DNA of 64,000 nt from JACXTP01 sp963827905 (GTDB lineage Archaea; Thermoplasmatota; Thermoplasmata; Methanomassiliicoccales; UBA472): positions 1 to 64,000 of the forward strand of contig CAWHCB010000001.1 of assembly GCA_963827905.1 (NCBI GenBank). The letters run 5' to 3'. The translations under genes were made by a program, and so were the position numbers. Position 1 is the stretch's first letter; each line of letters begins with the position of its first letter. The notes below the pieces were generated by a model. The model did not search any database and was not told where the DNA came from. It worked only from the letters and a program-made list of their open reading frames with translations. Positions 41,118 through 50,593 of this stretch are shown piece after piece.

Positions 41118-41636
41118 ATGAATCCGGAGAGCGAATCCACGATATCCAGATTGAAGGGACGATGGGGGTTGGTGGTGGTCATCATCATCGTGGCCATTGT
41201 GGTCGTGGCGTTCGTGATATCGGCCCTCACCTATTCCGCGGGCCCAGACATCACGGCGACCGGCAAGATGTATGTCAGCTCATCAGGTGAGTGGAACGGC
41301 ACGGAGACGGCCGAGTACGAGGTGTCCTTGGAGTTCAAGGACGGCGAGGGCATGCTGACGATCGACCTGCTTAACGGCAACTTCGATCCGGTGGAGAACA
41401 AGACCATGAAGGTCTTCAGCATCACCAAGATGGGGGACGATTACAATCTGCAGACCGAGGCTGGCCTGTTGCAGTTCGTCAAGTACCGGATCGAGGACTC
41501 AGACGTATTCAACGGCACGGCCATCGAAGCCTATGTGGCCCTGTGGTCCGAGGGGAAGAACATCGGAGAGATCAATCCCAACCTATTCGGGATGCCAGAG
41601 AGCTATTTTGTGGCGATGGCGTTGGAAGAGCGATGA
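41118..41636 (+). CDS. Secreted or membrane-anchored protein of unknown function
   Basis: A 172-residue protein with a basic N-terminus (SRLKGRWG) and one helix (LVVVIIIVAIVVVAFVISAL), then a beta-rich extracytoplasmic domain with several N-x-S/T sites. The phrases ITATGKMYVSS and GEGMLTIDLLNGN suggest a lipoprotein-like beta sandwich. I do not recognise a family. The frame is intact, and it lies 55 bp before the TPR gene, which could be co-transcribed. Confidence 0.65.
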   Translation: MNPESESTISRLKGRWGLVVVIIIVAIVVVAFVISALTYSAGPDITATGKMYVSSSGEWNGTETAEYEVSLEFKDGEGMLTIDLLNGNFDPVENKTMKVFSITKMGDDYNLQTEAGLLQFVKYRIEDSDVFNGTAIEAYVALWSEGKNIGEINPNLFGMPESYFVAMALEER

Positions 41637-41691
41637 AGCATTGGGACCAATTAACTACCAGGCGGGTTATTGGGTCCGCTAAGGAGAACCG

Positions 41692-42981
41692 ATGAACTGG
41701 AACGATGAGGGAGGCGCCTATGATCACCAGATCTGGGAGCTCAACAACAGCTATTCCCAGCTGAAGGCAGAGGGCGACCTGGCCGGGGCCGCCCGGGCCA
41801 TGGAGAGGCTGGTGACCATCTATTCCAACATGGAAGGCTCCGAGGTCCTCCATTCCGTCTCCTTGGAACTTTTGGCCCGCGACCTGCTGGAGCTGGGCGA
41901 GCTGCAGGAGGCGAAGTTAGCGGCCAAGCAGGCGCTCGAGGTCGATCGCCAGTACATTGGCATGGACCTGCCCTACTATCCATTGCACCTGATATTGTTC
42001 GCCGACGTACTGGACAAGGAGGGGAACCAGAGCAAGGCCTCCAACTTCCGCCGGGACGCCTTGAACCACATGGTCTCCATCCTCAAGGGGGACGTGGCCG
42101 AGTCCACCAATCGCAGCACTGGACGTTATTATGACCCGCAGCAGGACCGGGAGCACATGGTGCGGATGTGCGCCGCCGCGGTGGACCTGAGCATGCGCAC
42201 GTTCGGCGAGGGTTCCCCGGAGCACATCGAGGTGATGATCCATGTGGCCCACTTCTACGAGAACGAGTACAACCCCGAGCTGGCCAAGGCCTTCTACCTG
42301 GAGGCAGTGGCGGCAGCGGAGAGGGCCAGGCGGGTCTACACCCCGGAGTTCATGTACCTGCTCGAATCGACCGCCGAGATATACCTCATGAACGACGAGG
42401 AGAAGGAGGCGGAGGACATCTACAAGCGGGAGATAGCGGTGGCCAAGACGCTATACGGCGAGGAGAGCGCCGAGGTCTCCATGTCCATGGGCAACCTTGC
42501 CTCGGTGTACCTGACCAGAGGGGAGAGCAAGAAGGCCGAGGAGGTCTTGTCGGCCTCCATCGCGCTGGATGAAAAGCGTGACGAGGAGGGGGGCAAGGAC
42601 CAGATGCGGCGGATGAGGATGCTGGCTCTGGCCTATTCGAACCGAAAGGAGTACGCCAAGGCGCTGAAGTACTACTCCATCGTGGAGGAGCACCTCCAAC
42701 CGGACGGGGAGGACGACCCCATGTTGGCCGCGGTGCTCAACCAGATGGGTCACATGCACCGGCTACTGGGCCGCCCGGACCGGGCCGTCCGGGAGTACGA
42801 GAAGCAGCTGGCCGCCGTCGAACGCTACTATGGCGACCAAAGCATCTACTACACCGGGGTGTTGCAGAACCTGGCCGAGGCGCATGCCGCCATGGGGGAC
42901 CAGGAAGAGGCCAAGGCATACCTGGACCAGATCAACAAGCTCTGCCAGCGCTACGGCTACAGCCGGAACCCGTGGGTCTGA
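41692..42981 (+). CDS. Tetratricopeptide-repeat protein
   Basis: An intact 429-residue soluble protein built of about eight to nine helical hairpins of the 42-residue TPR type. Examples are LLARDLLELGELQEAKLAAKQALEV, YLMNDEEKEAEDIYKREIAVAKTLYG, SMGNLASVYLTRGESKKAEEVL and NLAEAHAAMGDQEEAKAYLDQI. Such kinesin-light-chain-like arrays act as protein-binding scaffolds. There is no signal peptide or additional domain, and no partner can be named. Confidence 0.82.
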   Translation: MNWNDEGGAYDHQIWELNNSYSQLKAEGDLAGAARAMERLVTIYSNMEGSEVLHSVSLELLARDLLELGELQEAKLAAKQALEVDRQYIGMDLPYYPLHLILFADVLDKEGNQSKASNFRRDALNHMVSILKGDVAESTNRSTGRYYDPQQDREHMVRMCAAAVDLSMRTFGEGSPEHIEVMIHVAHFYENEYNPELAKAFYLEAVAAAERARRVYTPEFMYLLESTAEIYLMNDEEKEAEDIYKREIAVAKTLYGEESAEVSMSMGNLASVYLTRGESKKAEEVLSASIALDEKRDEEGGKDQMRRMRMLALAYSNRKEYAKALKYYSIVEEHLQPDGEDDPMLAAVLNQMGHMHRLLGRPDRAVREYEKQLAAVERYYGDQSIYYTGVLQNLAEAHAAMGDQEEAKAYLDQINKLCQRYGYSRNPWV

Positions 42982-42989
42982 ACCCCATA

Positions 42990-43916
42990 CTAATGTTTTC
43001 CAGGGGCCTCGCGGTCGTACCTGAGCTCCTCGGTGGACTGGCGCAGGAGGTCGTCCGCGAAGGCGGCGGCATGCATGTTCCTTCTGGCGGACTCGATCGG
43101 CCCGAACATCACGAAGTCAGCGCCTGCCATGATAGGGATGACCGTTGATGCCGTGTCCACATGGCGATAGATGCCCGGTTCCTGGGCCTTGACCCTCTGT
43201 ACCATGGGCCAGGATTCCACCGCGTTGTGCAGGGCGCAACCGCAGGGCAGCCCCCATTTGGATTTCGAGACGGTCAGGGCGCGAAGGGCGTTCCCGGCCG
43301 ACTGCTCCGAGGCCAGCACGGCCATGTCCAGCAGCAGGTTCTTCACACCGGCCGCCCTCGCCATGTCGATCAGTCCTTGGGACAATATGCCGCCACCGTT
43401 CTCCAACAGGTAGATCTTCCCCTTGGTGCCCAGGTCGGCAGGGTTGAAGGCCAGGAGCACGGCGTTGCGCACTCCTGCCTCGGCCATGCCCTCAAGCTCC
43501 TCTTTCGTGACCCCGGCATTAAGGGTGTTGTACACCACCCGGTCCGCGATGCCCATCTCCGCGGCCCTCCTTGCGCCGGCCAACCGCACCTCCCGAGAGG
43601 GCGAGTCGAGGAACAACGGGGCATGGCTGCGGTCCGCCATGAGCTCCAGGTACGATGCCATGGCCTCGCCCGTCTCGGCGAAGAGCATCAGTCCGAAGGG
43701 GCATTCCGTCTCCATGGCCGCGACGGACAGTTGCGCCAGGGCCTTTTCCAGCTTTGCATGGTCCACCTTCCCCGTCACCCGGTCCAGGACCATGGTGTGC
43801 CGCGGATAGAACAAGGACCCGAGCAAAGCCGTCCTTCTCTTGCCTGGCTGGCCCCCGAAGTTCACATCCCCTATCCGTACCGTCTCTTGTCTGCATTGGA
43901 ACCTGAACACGCTCAT
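42990..43916 (-). CDS. mtrH: MtrH-like methyltransferase
   Basis: An intact 308-residue protein resembling MtrH, the subunit of the H4MPT:CoM methyltransferase complex that moves methyl from the pterin to the corrinoid of MtrA. Recognisable parts are VRIGDVNFGGQPGKR, LLGSLFYPRHTMV, APLFLDSPSREVRLAG, RVVYNTLNAG and CALHNAVESW. The length equals canonical MtrH. The ATG overlaps the MtrA-like stop (ATGA), so the two are made together. None of the membrane subunits (MtrB-G) is nearby. In Methanomassiliicoccales, which lack a full Mtr complex, such proteins are thought to serve other methyl donors. It ends in TAG. Confidence 0.9.
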   Translation of the reverse strand: MSVFRFQCRQETVRIGDVNFGGQPGKRRTALLGSLFYPRHTMVLDRVTGKVDHAKLEKALAQLSVAAMETECPFGLMLFAETGEAMASYLELMADRSHAPLFLDSPSREVRLAGARRAAEMGIADRVVYNTLNAGVTKEELEGMAEAGVRNAVLLAFNPADLGTKGKIYLLENGGGILSQGLIDMARAAGVKNLLLDMAVLASEQSAGNALRALTVSKSKWGLPCGCALHNAVESWPMVQRVKAQEPGIYRHVDTASTVIPIMAGADFVMFGPIESARRNMHAAAFADDLLRQSTEELRYDREAPGKH

Positions 43917-44684
43917 TCCCCCATGAAATAGCTGCGCATCCTTCTTGCCAGCTCGATGTTGGAAACTTGGAATATGATGCCGCTCACCGGGTCCATCGCC
44001 GTGCCCATCTCATCCGAGACGACCGCCATCTCCGCCTCGGTCTTCAATCGTTCCGATGGCATGCACAGCATGTTCTCTATGATCACATCCGCGGTCTTGT
44101 GCAGGTCGTGACCCAGACGGTCCGAGCCGCCCATCAGCCCGGGGACACTGATGACAAGCGGTTCGGAAGGGAAGCGTTCCGCCCCCCTGCGGTTCAGGGC
44201 CGTCGCCACCTCGATCAGCTCGTCCCGGCGTTCCGCCTCGAACTGATAGATGGGGTCCATGGCCACGATCTCGATGGCGTCCTTAGGTCGCACCAGGTCC
44301 ACCACCTCCACCTGGGCCCGGAACCGGTCCACCGCCTCGCTCGGCAAGGAGCAAAGGAAAGGGATGGCGCTCTGCGCTCCGACGATCCTCCTCTCGCCGT
44401 CAGTGCCATTGCGGGCCAGCTTGAGCAGCGCGTCCGCGGGGAAATGTCCGAACTCCTCCTTGCCGCAGACGATGAGGAAGCGCACCATCGGGTTGGAGAT
44501 GATGTTGAGCACCACCTTCTCCAGGCCGACGTTCTCGGTCTTCATTATCCCCTTGATGCAAAACAGGTCTAGGTGGAAGGTCCACCGCCCCCCTGCCGAC
44601 GATCAGGATGGCCACATGTGAGGCGGGATCGCCGATGACATAATCGCCCGGATAGAGCGGCCAGCCCCTGATCTCGGGGTCCAT
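43913..44684 (-). CDS. mtrA: Soluble MtrA-like corrinoid protein, one frameshift
   Basis: The N-terminus (WPLYPGDYVIGDPASHVAIL) and the core (KTENVGLEKVVLNIISNPMV, RFLIVCGKEEFGH, GAQSAIPFL, VEVVDLVRPKD) follow MtrA closely. The His of CGKEEFGH (codon about 44444-44446) is in the place of the cobalt-ligating His84 of MtrA, so corrinoid binding is expected. The usual C-terminal membrane helix is missing; in its place are about 90 residues ending MDPVSGIIFQVSNIEL, like the extra domain of stand-alone MtrA proteins. The frame change lies near 44570. ATG 44684 follows GAGAGGG, right after the aminotransferase stop. Confidence 0.83.
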
Positions 44685-44690
44685 GCCCTC

Positions 44691-45828
44691 TCATTCCCGT
44701 GCGCGGTGAAATAGGTTTGCCTCGCCTCTCCAGATATCCGTTCAAAGCCTCCAGCGCCTCGGGCATGTTCCTCCTCCCGAACCCGATGCGGAAACGACCG
44801 GTGAGGTCCTCGTAAACGGATCCAGGGAAGCAAGAGCACCCCCGATCGTCTCCACCAGGTCCTCACAGAACGCGTCCACGTCGCCCATGGTCCATCGCGG
44901 ATAGGCGATCGGTCCGGCCCTGGGCCTGCTCCATTCGAACTGGTCCCTCCGCGCCTCGAAGAACCGGTCCAGCAATGAGAGGTTACCTTTGATGATGCGC
45001 AGGTTCCTTTCCTCGATCTGTTCCCGGTGATGCAACGCCACCTCCGCCAGCAGCTCGCTCGGGGCGCTGTTGCAGATGGTGGTGTAATCCTTCAGACGTT
45101 CCATGGCGTCCTTGACCGCCTGATTGCGTGTCGCCACCCAGCCGATGCGCAGTCCCGCCAGCCCATAGGTCTTGGACATCACTCCCAAGGACACGGCGCT
45201 CTCGGACAGGTCGCAGGCCGCGGGGAGCCGGTCCGTCGCATCATGCTCCGAGCCTCTATAGACCTCGTCGGAGAGGAGCACCGCTCCCCGTTCATCGGCG
45301 ATCTGGCACAGTCCTTTGAAATCGGACCGAGGCATCAGGTGACCAGTGGGGTTGTGAGGCGTGTTGACCACCACCGCCTTGGTGCGCGGTCCGATGAGCC
45401 CCTCGAGCTCCCCGATGTCCAGCGACCAATCCCCTGGTCTTGCCTTCCATCGCAATACCTTGCACCCGATGCCCCGTGCCACCTCCTCCAGCGACTGGTA
45501 GCAGGGGGAGTGCACCACCACCTCATCACCAGGTCGGAGCGCGGCGTGCATGAACAGGAATATCGCCTCCTCCGCCCCGCTATGGACCACGACCTCCTCC
45601 GGGCCTATGGCCCCATACATCGAGGCTATGGCCTGGCGGAGCGAGGGCGAACCGGGCGGTTCGGTGTAGCCCAAGCGCAGGGAGGCAGAGCCTATGTCTC
45701 GCCTCTGGCTCCAGGGATAGAAGTTCATCGACGCTCATGGTCTCGCAGTCGGAACTGCACAAAAGGTATCTGGCTTTGAACTCGTACTGGGCGAAGTAAC
45801 GTTCCAATCTGAAAGGTTCCAGCTTCAT
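44691..45828 (-). CDS. Class I/II PLP-dependent aminotransferase, first gene of the mtrA-mtrH operon, frameshifts
   Basis: The fold-type I core is clear: GYTEPPGSPSLRQAI, VVVHSGAEEAIFLFM, VVVNTPHNPTGHL (PLP-ring Asn), LLSDEVYRG and the Schiff-base Lys in SKTYGLAGLRIGW. The N-terminus (MKLEPFRLERYFAQYEF) joins across a change near 45700. Changes near 44820 and 44735 lead to the C-terminus, which most probably ends at the TGA at 44691. It is about 380 residues, and its stop lies 7 bp before the MtrA-like ATG. Substrate is not evident. Such tight coupling to mtrA-mtrH is unusual. Confidence 0.85.
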
Positions 45829-46075
45829 GGCACCACCGCGATGAGGGAGACGGGTCGTCTCCCCCGATCGACCTTGCGGACCAAGATGGTCAGGTCACAG
45901 ATAATCATTGTCCTGAGCTGAGGTCGGACAACTGGAAAACGATATCAGACCGTCCGCCCATCATTTCATGGGTAGGACATGGACCAGACCGAGACCATGA
46001 GATGGACCATCTTCTTGAACATCCCTCTGCTGTTGGGCATCGGTCTGCGCCTGAGCGCCCTCTAAGGATCGACCA

Positions 46076-47053
46076 CTAGCTTTGCTCCATGGTCAGAGCG
46101 AGGCCTTCTTCCACGGTGAATCGGGGTTGGTAACCGAGGACATCCTTGGCCCGCCCGATGTCGGCCAGGGAGTCCTTGATCTCACCCGGTCGGGCGGGAA
46201 GATAGGCGACGTTGCCCTCCGTCCCCTTTCCGAAGGCCTTGAGGACGATCTCCGCCAAGCGATTCACGGATATGCTCTCGCCCCGGGCCACGTTCATGAC
46301 CACGCCATCCGCCCGCGGGCATTTGGCGGCGAGCAGGCATCCCTGCACCACGTCCAGGACAAAGGTGAAGTCCCGACTCTGCTCCCCATCCCCGAAAATG
46401 GTGAGCTTCTCGCCATGTCGGGCCTGGGCGATGAACTTGGGGACCACGGCGGCATATTGAGAACTAGGGTCCTGCCGCGGACCGAAGACGTTGAAGAAAC
46501 GCAGCGGCACCGCCCCCAGTCCATAGAGGCGATGGAACACCTGACAGTAGTATTCCCCGGCCAGTTTCGCCACCGCATAGGGCGACATGGGCGCGGGGAG
46601 CATGTCCTCTCGCTTGGGCTGCTCGGGGGCGTCCCCATAGACGGATGAGGACGAAGCGTACACCACCCTCTCCACCTGGGCCTCCTTGGCGGCCATCAGC
46701 AGGTTCAGGGTGCCGTTCTGATTGGCGAGGTTCGATCCCACCGGGTCCTCCACGCTGCGGGGCACCGACGGCAGGGCGCCGAGATGGAAGATGAGGTCCA
46801 TGCCCTTGACCGTGCGGTAGAGCAGGTCCTGGTCCAGGAGGCTTCCCACCACCAGCTCCGCGTCGAGGTCGTCGAGGTTGCGCAATGCGCCGGTGGACAG
46901 GTCGTCGTAGACGAAGACCTTGTTTCGTTCCGAAAGGGCCTCCACCAGATGGGACCCGATGAATCCCGCCCCTCCCGTCACCATCACCCTCCGGTCCTGG
47001 ACCAGGCGGGCCAGGTCCAACTTCGCCTCCGGACCGTCCGACGTGGCCCTCAC
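46076..47053 (-). CDS. NAD-dependent nucleotide-sugar epimerase (UDP-glucose 4-epimerase-like)
   Basis: A short-chain dehydrogenase-type epimerase of 325 residues. It has the NAD motif VMVTGGAGFIGSHL, VFVYDDLSTG, the catalytic SSSSVYGDA and PYAVAKLAGEYY (YxxxK), and RFFNVFGPRQDP. The GTG start at 47053 overlaps the galU stop (GTGA); the frame runs further upstream but without family similarity. With galU and UDP-glucose dehydrogenase it would turn UDP-glucose or UDP-glucuronate into the galacto form for surface glycans. It ends in TAG. Confidence 0.9.
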   Translation of the reverse strand: MRATSDGPEAKLDLARLVQDRRVMVTGGAGFIGSHLVEALSERNKVFVYDDLSTGALRNLDDLDAELVVGSLLDQDLLYRTVKGMDLIFHLGALPSVPRSVEDPVGSNLANQNGTLNLLMAAKEAQVERVVYASSSSVYGDAPEQPKREDMLPAPMSPYAVAKLAGEYYCQVFHRLYGLGAVPLRFFNVFGPRQDPSSQYAAVVPKFIAQARHGEKLTIFGDGEQSRDFTFVLDVVQGCLLAAKCPRADGVVMNVARGESISVNRLAEIVLKAFGKGTEGNVAYLPARPGEIKDSLADIGRAKDVLGYQPRFTVEEGLALTMEQS

Positions 47054-47913
47054 CGCCCTTCCTTGAGCAATTGCTCCATATGGGCACGCAAGGGCGCCGC
47101 GTATGCGGGGTTGGCCAGGGCGAGCTCGCATTGGGTCTTGAGCCAACCCAGCATGTCCCCGATGTCGTACCGTTTGCCCTCGAAGCGCCAACCGTAGATC
47201 TCCTCCCTCTTCCGCAGAAGTCGGAGGGCGTCCGTGAGCTGGACCTCACCGTTCAGTCCGGGGGTGGTGTGATCGATGCAATCGAATATGGCGGGCGTGA
47301 GGACATAGGTCCCGGCGATGGCAAGGTTGGACGGGGCAAGTTCCGGGTGCGGTTTCTCCACCAGGTCGTCGATGAGCACCAGGTCGGGCTCGATCTGCTG
47401 CCCCTTCACGATCCCATAGTCCTTGACCTTCTCCCTGGGCACAGGCTCGATGGCGATCACGGAGCGACCAGTGCGTTCATGCACGTTCATGAGCTGCTTC
47501 ACCACTGGCACCTTGGACCTGTAGATGGTGTCCCCCAGCATCACGGCGAACGGCTCGTCCCCGATGTGTTGGCGCGCCATGCGAACGGCGTCGCCGAGCC
47601 CCCTCTGCTCCTTCTGCCTGATGAAATGGATGTCCGCCATGCTGGAGATCTCCCGCACCTGGCGAAGGTATTCGGTCTTGTTCCCCCTTTCCAGGATGGA
47701 CTCGAGCTCATAGGAGCGGTCGAAGTGGTCCTCGATGCCCCTCTTGTGCCGGCCAGTGATGATGACGATGTCGGTTATGCCAGAGTCCAAGGCCTCCTCC
47801 ACGACATATTGGATGGTGGGCTTGTCCACGACGGGCAGCATCTCCTTGGGCTGTTCCTTGGTCAGCGGCAGGAAGCGCAGACCCCAACCGGCGGCGGGAA
47901 TTACGGCTTTCAT
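47050..47913 (-). CDS. galU: UTP--glucose-1-phosphate uridylyltransferase
   Basis: An intact 287-residue nucleotidyltransferase that makes UDP-glucose. Visible motifs are VIPAAGWGLRFLPLTKEQPK (nucleotide loop), MLPVVDKPTIQYVVEEAL, RQKEQRGLGDAVRMA, VMLGDTIY (metal Asp), LVEKPHP and GLNGEVQLTDAL. ATG 47913 follows the UDP-glucose dehydrogenase stop after 5 bp. The longer frame upstream lacks similarity. Confidence 0.94.
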   Translation of the reverse strand: MKAVIPAAGWGLRFLPLTKEQPKEMLPVVDKPTIQYVVEEALDSGITDIVIITGRHKRGIEDHFDRSYELESILERGNKTEYLRQVREISSMADIHFIRQKEQRGLGDAVRMARQHIGDEPFAVMLGDTIYRSKVPVVKQLMNVHERTGRSVIAIEPVPREKVKDYGIVKGQQIEPDLVLIDDLVEKPHPELAPSNLAIAGTYVLTPAIFDCIDHTTPGLNGEVQLTDALRLLRKREEIYGWRFEGKRYDIGDMLGWLKTQCELALANPAYAAPLRAHMEQLLKEGR

Positions 47914-47918
47914 TTTGA

Positions 47919-49181
47919 TCACCAACAGATACCTTCGTAGTTCTTGGTTCGCACGACGCCCCTCCCATCCACCACCAGCTTGTCGCCGTAGAGGGACGGG
48001 TCCTCGAACTCCTTCCATTCCGTGAGCAGAAGCACGGCATCGGACGCATCCACACACTCGCGGGCCGTGCGACAATAGGTCACATCGGGATGCTCCCGTC
48101 GGAAATTCTCCATGGCCTTGGGGTCGTAGACGAAGACATTCGCTCCCTTCTTCTTCAATCGCAGCACCACTCGGTGCGAGGAAGCCTCCCTCACATCATC
48201 CGTGTCCGGTTTGAACGCCAGGCCTAGGACGGCTATGTTCCTGCCCCGGGGATCGATGTGCCGCTCGAGGAGCGAGAGCATGCGGTCAGGTTGGACCTGG
48301 TTCACCCTCTGGACCGCCTCCAACAACACCGGCCTTATCTTCTGCCTCTTGGAAACGGCGATCAGTCCTTTCAGGTCCTTGGGGAAGCATGAGCCGCCGA
48401 AACCACAGCCGGCGCGAAGGAAGTGCCTCCCCACCCTGGGATCGAGGCCCATCCCTTCCGCCACCTTGCGGAAGTCGATGCCCAAGGACTTGCAGACGTT
48501 CCCCACCTCGTTGACGAACGAGATCCTGGTGGCGAGGAAGGCGTTCGATGCCACCTTGATCATTTCCGCCGTTGCGGTGTCCACACGCAGCTTGGGGCAG
48601 TCGAAGCCCAGGTACAGCTCGGATAGGACCTTGGCCGCATCATCGTCCTCGGCGCCGATCACTATCCGGTCCGGGTGCATGAAATCATGGACCGCCATGC
48701 CCTCCTTGAGGAACTCAGGGTTCATGGCCACGCCGAAATCCGTCCCCGATCGGCGTCCAGAGGTCCTCTCCAGGATGGGAAGGACCGCATCCCGGGTGGT
48801 GCCTGGCATGACGGTGCTCTTGACCACCACCGTATGGCGTCGGTCCATCAGGGCCAACCTCTCCCCCACGGCGCGGGCGGCGGAGCGGACATACTTCAGG
48901 TCCAGGGAGCCATCCTTACGTGAGGGTGTGCCCACGCAGAGGAAGGAGACCTCGGCGCCCAGCATGGCGTCCATGTCGGTGGTGGCGCGAAGGCGGCCCG
49001 CGGCCAGTTGCTTCCTGAGAAGTCCTTCCAGTCCAGGCTCGTAGATGGGGACCTTTCCCTCATTGATGGCCCTCACCTTATCCTCGATAACGTCGATGCA
49101 TACCACATCGTTGCCGAGATCGGCGAAGCAAGCCCCGGTGACCAGTCCAACATAACCTGTGCCAATGATGGCGATGCGCAT
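47919..49181 (-). CDS. UDP-glucose 6-dehydrogenase
   Basis: The enzyme oxidises UDP-glucose to UDP-glucuronate with two NAD+. The intact 420-residue frame has the Rossmann motif MRIAIIGTGYVGLVTGACFA, GTPSRKDGSLDL, STVMPGTT, MNPEFLKEGMAVHDF, the catalytic Cys in GCGFGGSCFPKDL and GLAFKPDTDDVREA. ATG 49181 follows GGGCGG; the frame continues upstream to 49253 without family similarity. It is the first gene of the three-gene nucleotide-sugar operon. Confidence 0.94.
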   Translation of the reverse strand: MRIAIIGTGYVGLVTGACFADLGNDVVCIDVIEDKVRAINEGKVPIYEPGLEGLLRKQLAAGRLRATTDMDAMLGAEVSFLCVGTPSRKDGSLDLKYVRSAARAVGERLALMDRRHTVVVKSTVMPGTTRDAVLPILERTSGRRSGTDFGVAMNPEFLKEGMAVHDFMHPDRIVIGAEDDDAAKVLSELYLGFDCPKLRVDTATAEMIKVASNAFLATRISFVNEVGNVCKSLGIDFRKVAEGMGLDPRVGRHFLRAGCGFGGSCFPKDLKGLIAVSKRQKIRPVLLEAVQRVNQVQPDRMLSLLERHIDPRGRNIAVLGLAFKPDTDDVREASSHRVVLRLKKKGANVFVYDPKAMENFRREHPDVTYCRTARECVDASDAVLLLTEWKEFEDPSLYGDKLVVDGRGVVRTKNYEGICW

Positions 49182-49321
49182 GAGTCCGCCCCTTATGGAA
49201 AACGGCATCGGGGACTGATTATTTATGTTGATGGCACGGGCGGCACGCACCAAAAGAATTATATTAAATTCCCGACTTATTTTTCATCAAGGGCGTTCCC
49301 GATCGCTAGGGCGGAGTGGTC

Positions 49322-49601
49322 ATGGTAAGGAAGACCATAGAGTGCGTCAACTGCAGCAATAGCAATGACATCGACAGTCTGGCCGATTGCATCATTGTGA
49401 ACGGCAAGGTGGCCCGCATCCCAGGGTTGGAGGGGATCATGGACCGGGTCATGAAGATGAGATTGGACACCCGGACCAAGGTGGCCAACGAACTGTTGCG
49501 CCTGGTCAGGGAGGATTACATCGTTCCCGACCAGCGAGGTCGAGGCCTACCGCCAGGCCCTTCTCGATGATTACGAGCAGAGGATGGTGGATTTCGCCTG
49601 A
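49322..49601 (+). CDS. Small CxxC protein of unknown function, one frameshift
   Basis: The reconstructed protein has about 92 residues. It starts MVRKTIECVNCSNSNDID with one CxxC, continues IVNGKVARIPGLEGIMDRV and ends in a charged helical part (YRQALLDDYEQRMVDF). The frame change lies near 49530. I do not recognise a characterised family. A single CxxC could bind zinc as a dimer or be redox active. It is close to the start of a methyltransferase-like gene on the same strand. Confidence 0.6.
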
Positions 49602-49660
49602 CCATGGAACGCCAATAGCAAATCTATTTTAGAGTCCCGTCAGTTCACCGGGGGAGCATC

Positions 49661-50483
49661 ATGATGACCAGCGACCTCTTTGGCCTGGACGACCTGTTCT
49701 TCATCGAACCGTCCTACGACCGCCTCATCGACCAACGTTTCACCGACGAGCTGGTGGCCTTGGGGGCCACGGAGGGGAGGGTGCTCCTGGATGAGGAGGA
49801 AAGACCTTTGGCCATGGCCGTGAAGCAGGACACATGGTATGGCATCAATATGATCCACAGGGAACCGACGGATGGCCTGATCGCCATGATAGAGGACATG
49901 GACCTTGGCGTCTTCCAGACCAGGCGGCGGGATTACATCGGAGCGGTCCGGGAGTATTACTCGGTCCTCATCGCTCACAACGTGACCCCTGCCGGGGACG
50001 ACCTGTCCATGGACCGCCTGGCCAAGGTCAAGGACCTATTGAAGGAAAGCTTCGGGAAGCATAAGGGCAAGACCTGTCTGGACGTGGGTTGCGGCTCGGG
50101 ACTGGGGTCGCTGGCCTTGCACGAGCTGGGCATGAACGCGGTCGCCTACGATATGGACCTGGCCTTGATATCCCTCGGCCTGCAGAAGGGCCGACTCTAT
50201 TACCACGAGGTCATGCAGATCGACGCCACGCGCGCCGACGCTCTATGTCGAACCGGAGCCATTCGGCATGGTGCTCATGGCGGGCAAGATCGCGGAGTTC
50301 AACTCGTTCTTGTGGAAGCAGATAATCGAGAAGACCCTGCGATTGTCCAGGACGACGCTGATCACAGTGGAGACGGAGATGGAGGCTCGCGCCATCGTCC
50401 CTTGGTGCGTCGGGCGAAAGGTCGAGGTCTTCGAGAACGAGAGGGATCCCTTCTATGACCGATGGGTGGTCATCGCCAAGTGA
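49661..50483 (+). CDS. SAM-dependent methyltransferase-like protein, one frameshift
   Basis: About 274 residues. The centre contains the class I methyltransferase SAM-binding loop TCLDVGCGSGLGSLAL and VAYDMDLALISL. The N-terminal 120 residues (FGLDDLFFIEPSYD, TWYGINMIHREPT) are specific to this group. The C-terminal part (MVLMAGKIAEFNSFLW, LITVETEMEARAIV) is in another frame; the change lies near 50240. The substrate is unknown. The nearby methanogenesis genes make a modification role possible, but nothing in the sequence proves it. Confidence 0.7.
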
Positions 50484-50593
50484 GAGGACATCACTATAGT
50501 TAATCATAGACCAGCTCACTGGCCGCCTGCAGGGAAATCCGTCATTTATTAATAATGAGCGAGCCCGTCCCTTGGATTAATGGGTGTTTACTC

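Noticed and set aside
42990..42992. Read-through of UAG as pyrrolysine in MtrH-like and other UAG-ending genes
   Set aside because: Proteins are full length at the UAG and downstream codons show no family-like extension.
45979..46065. 28-codon hydrophobic frame between the aminotransferase and epimerase genes
   Set aside because: No ribosome site, no neighbour relation, and length within chance expectation.
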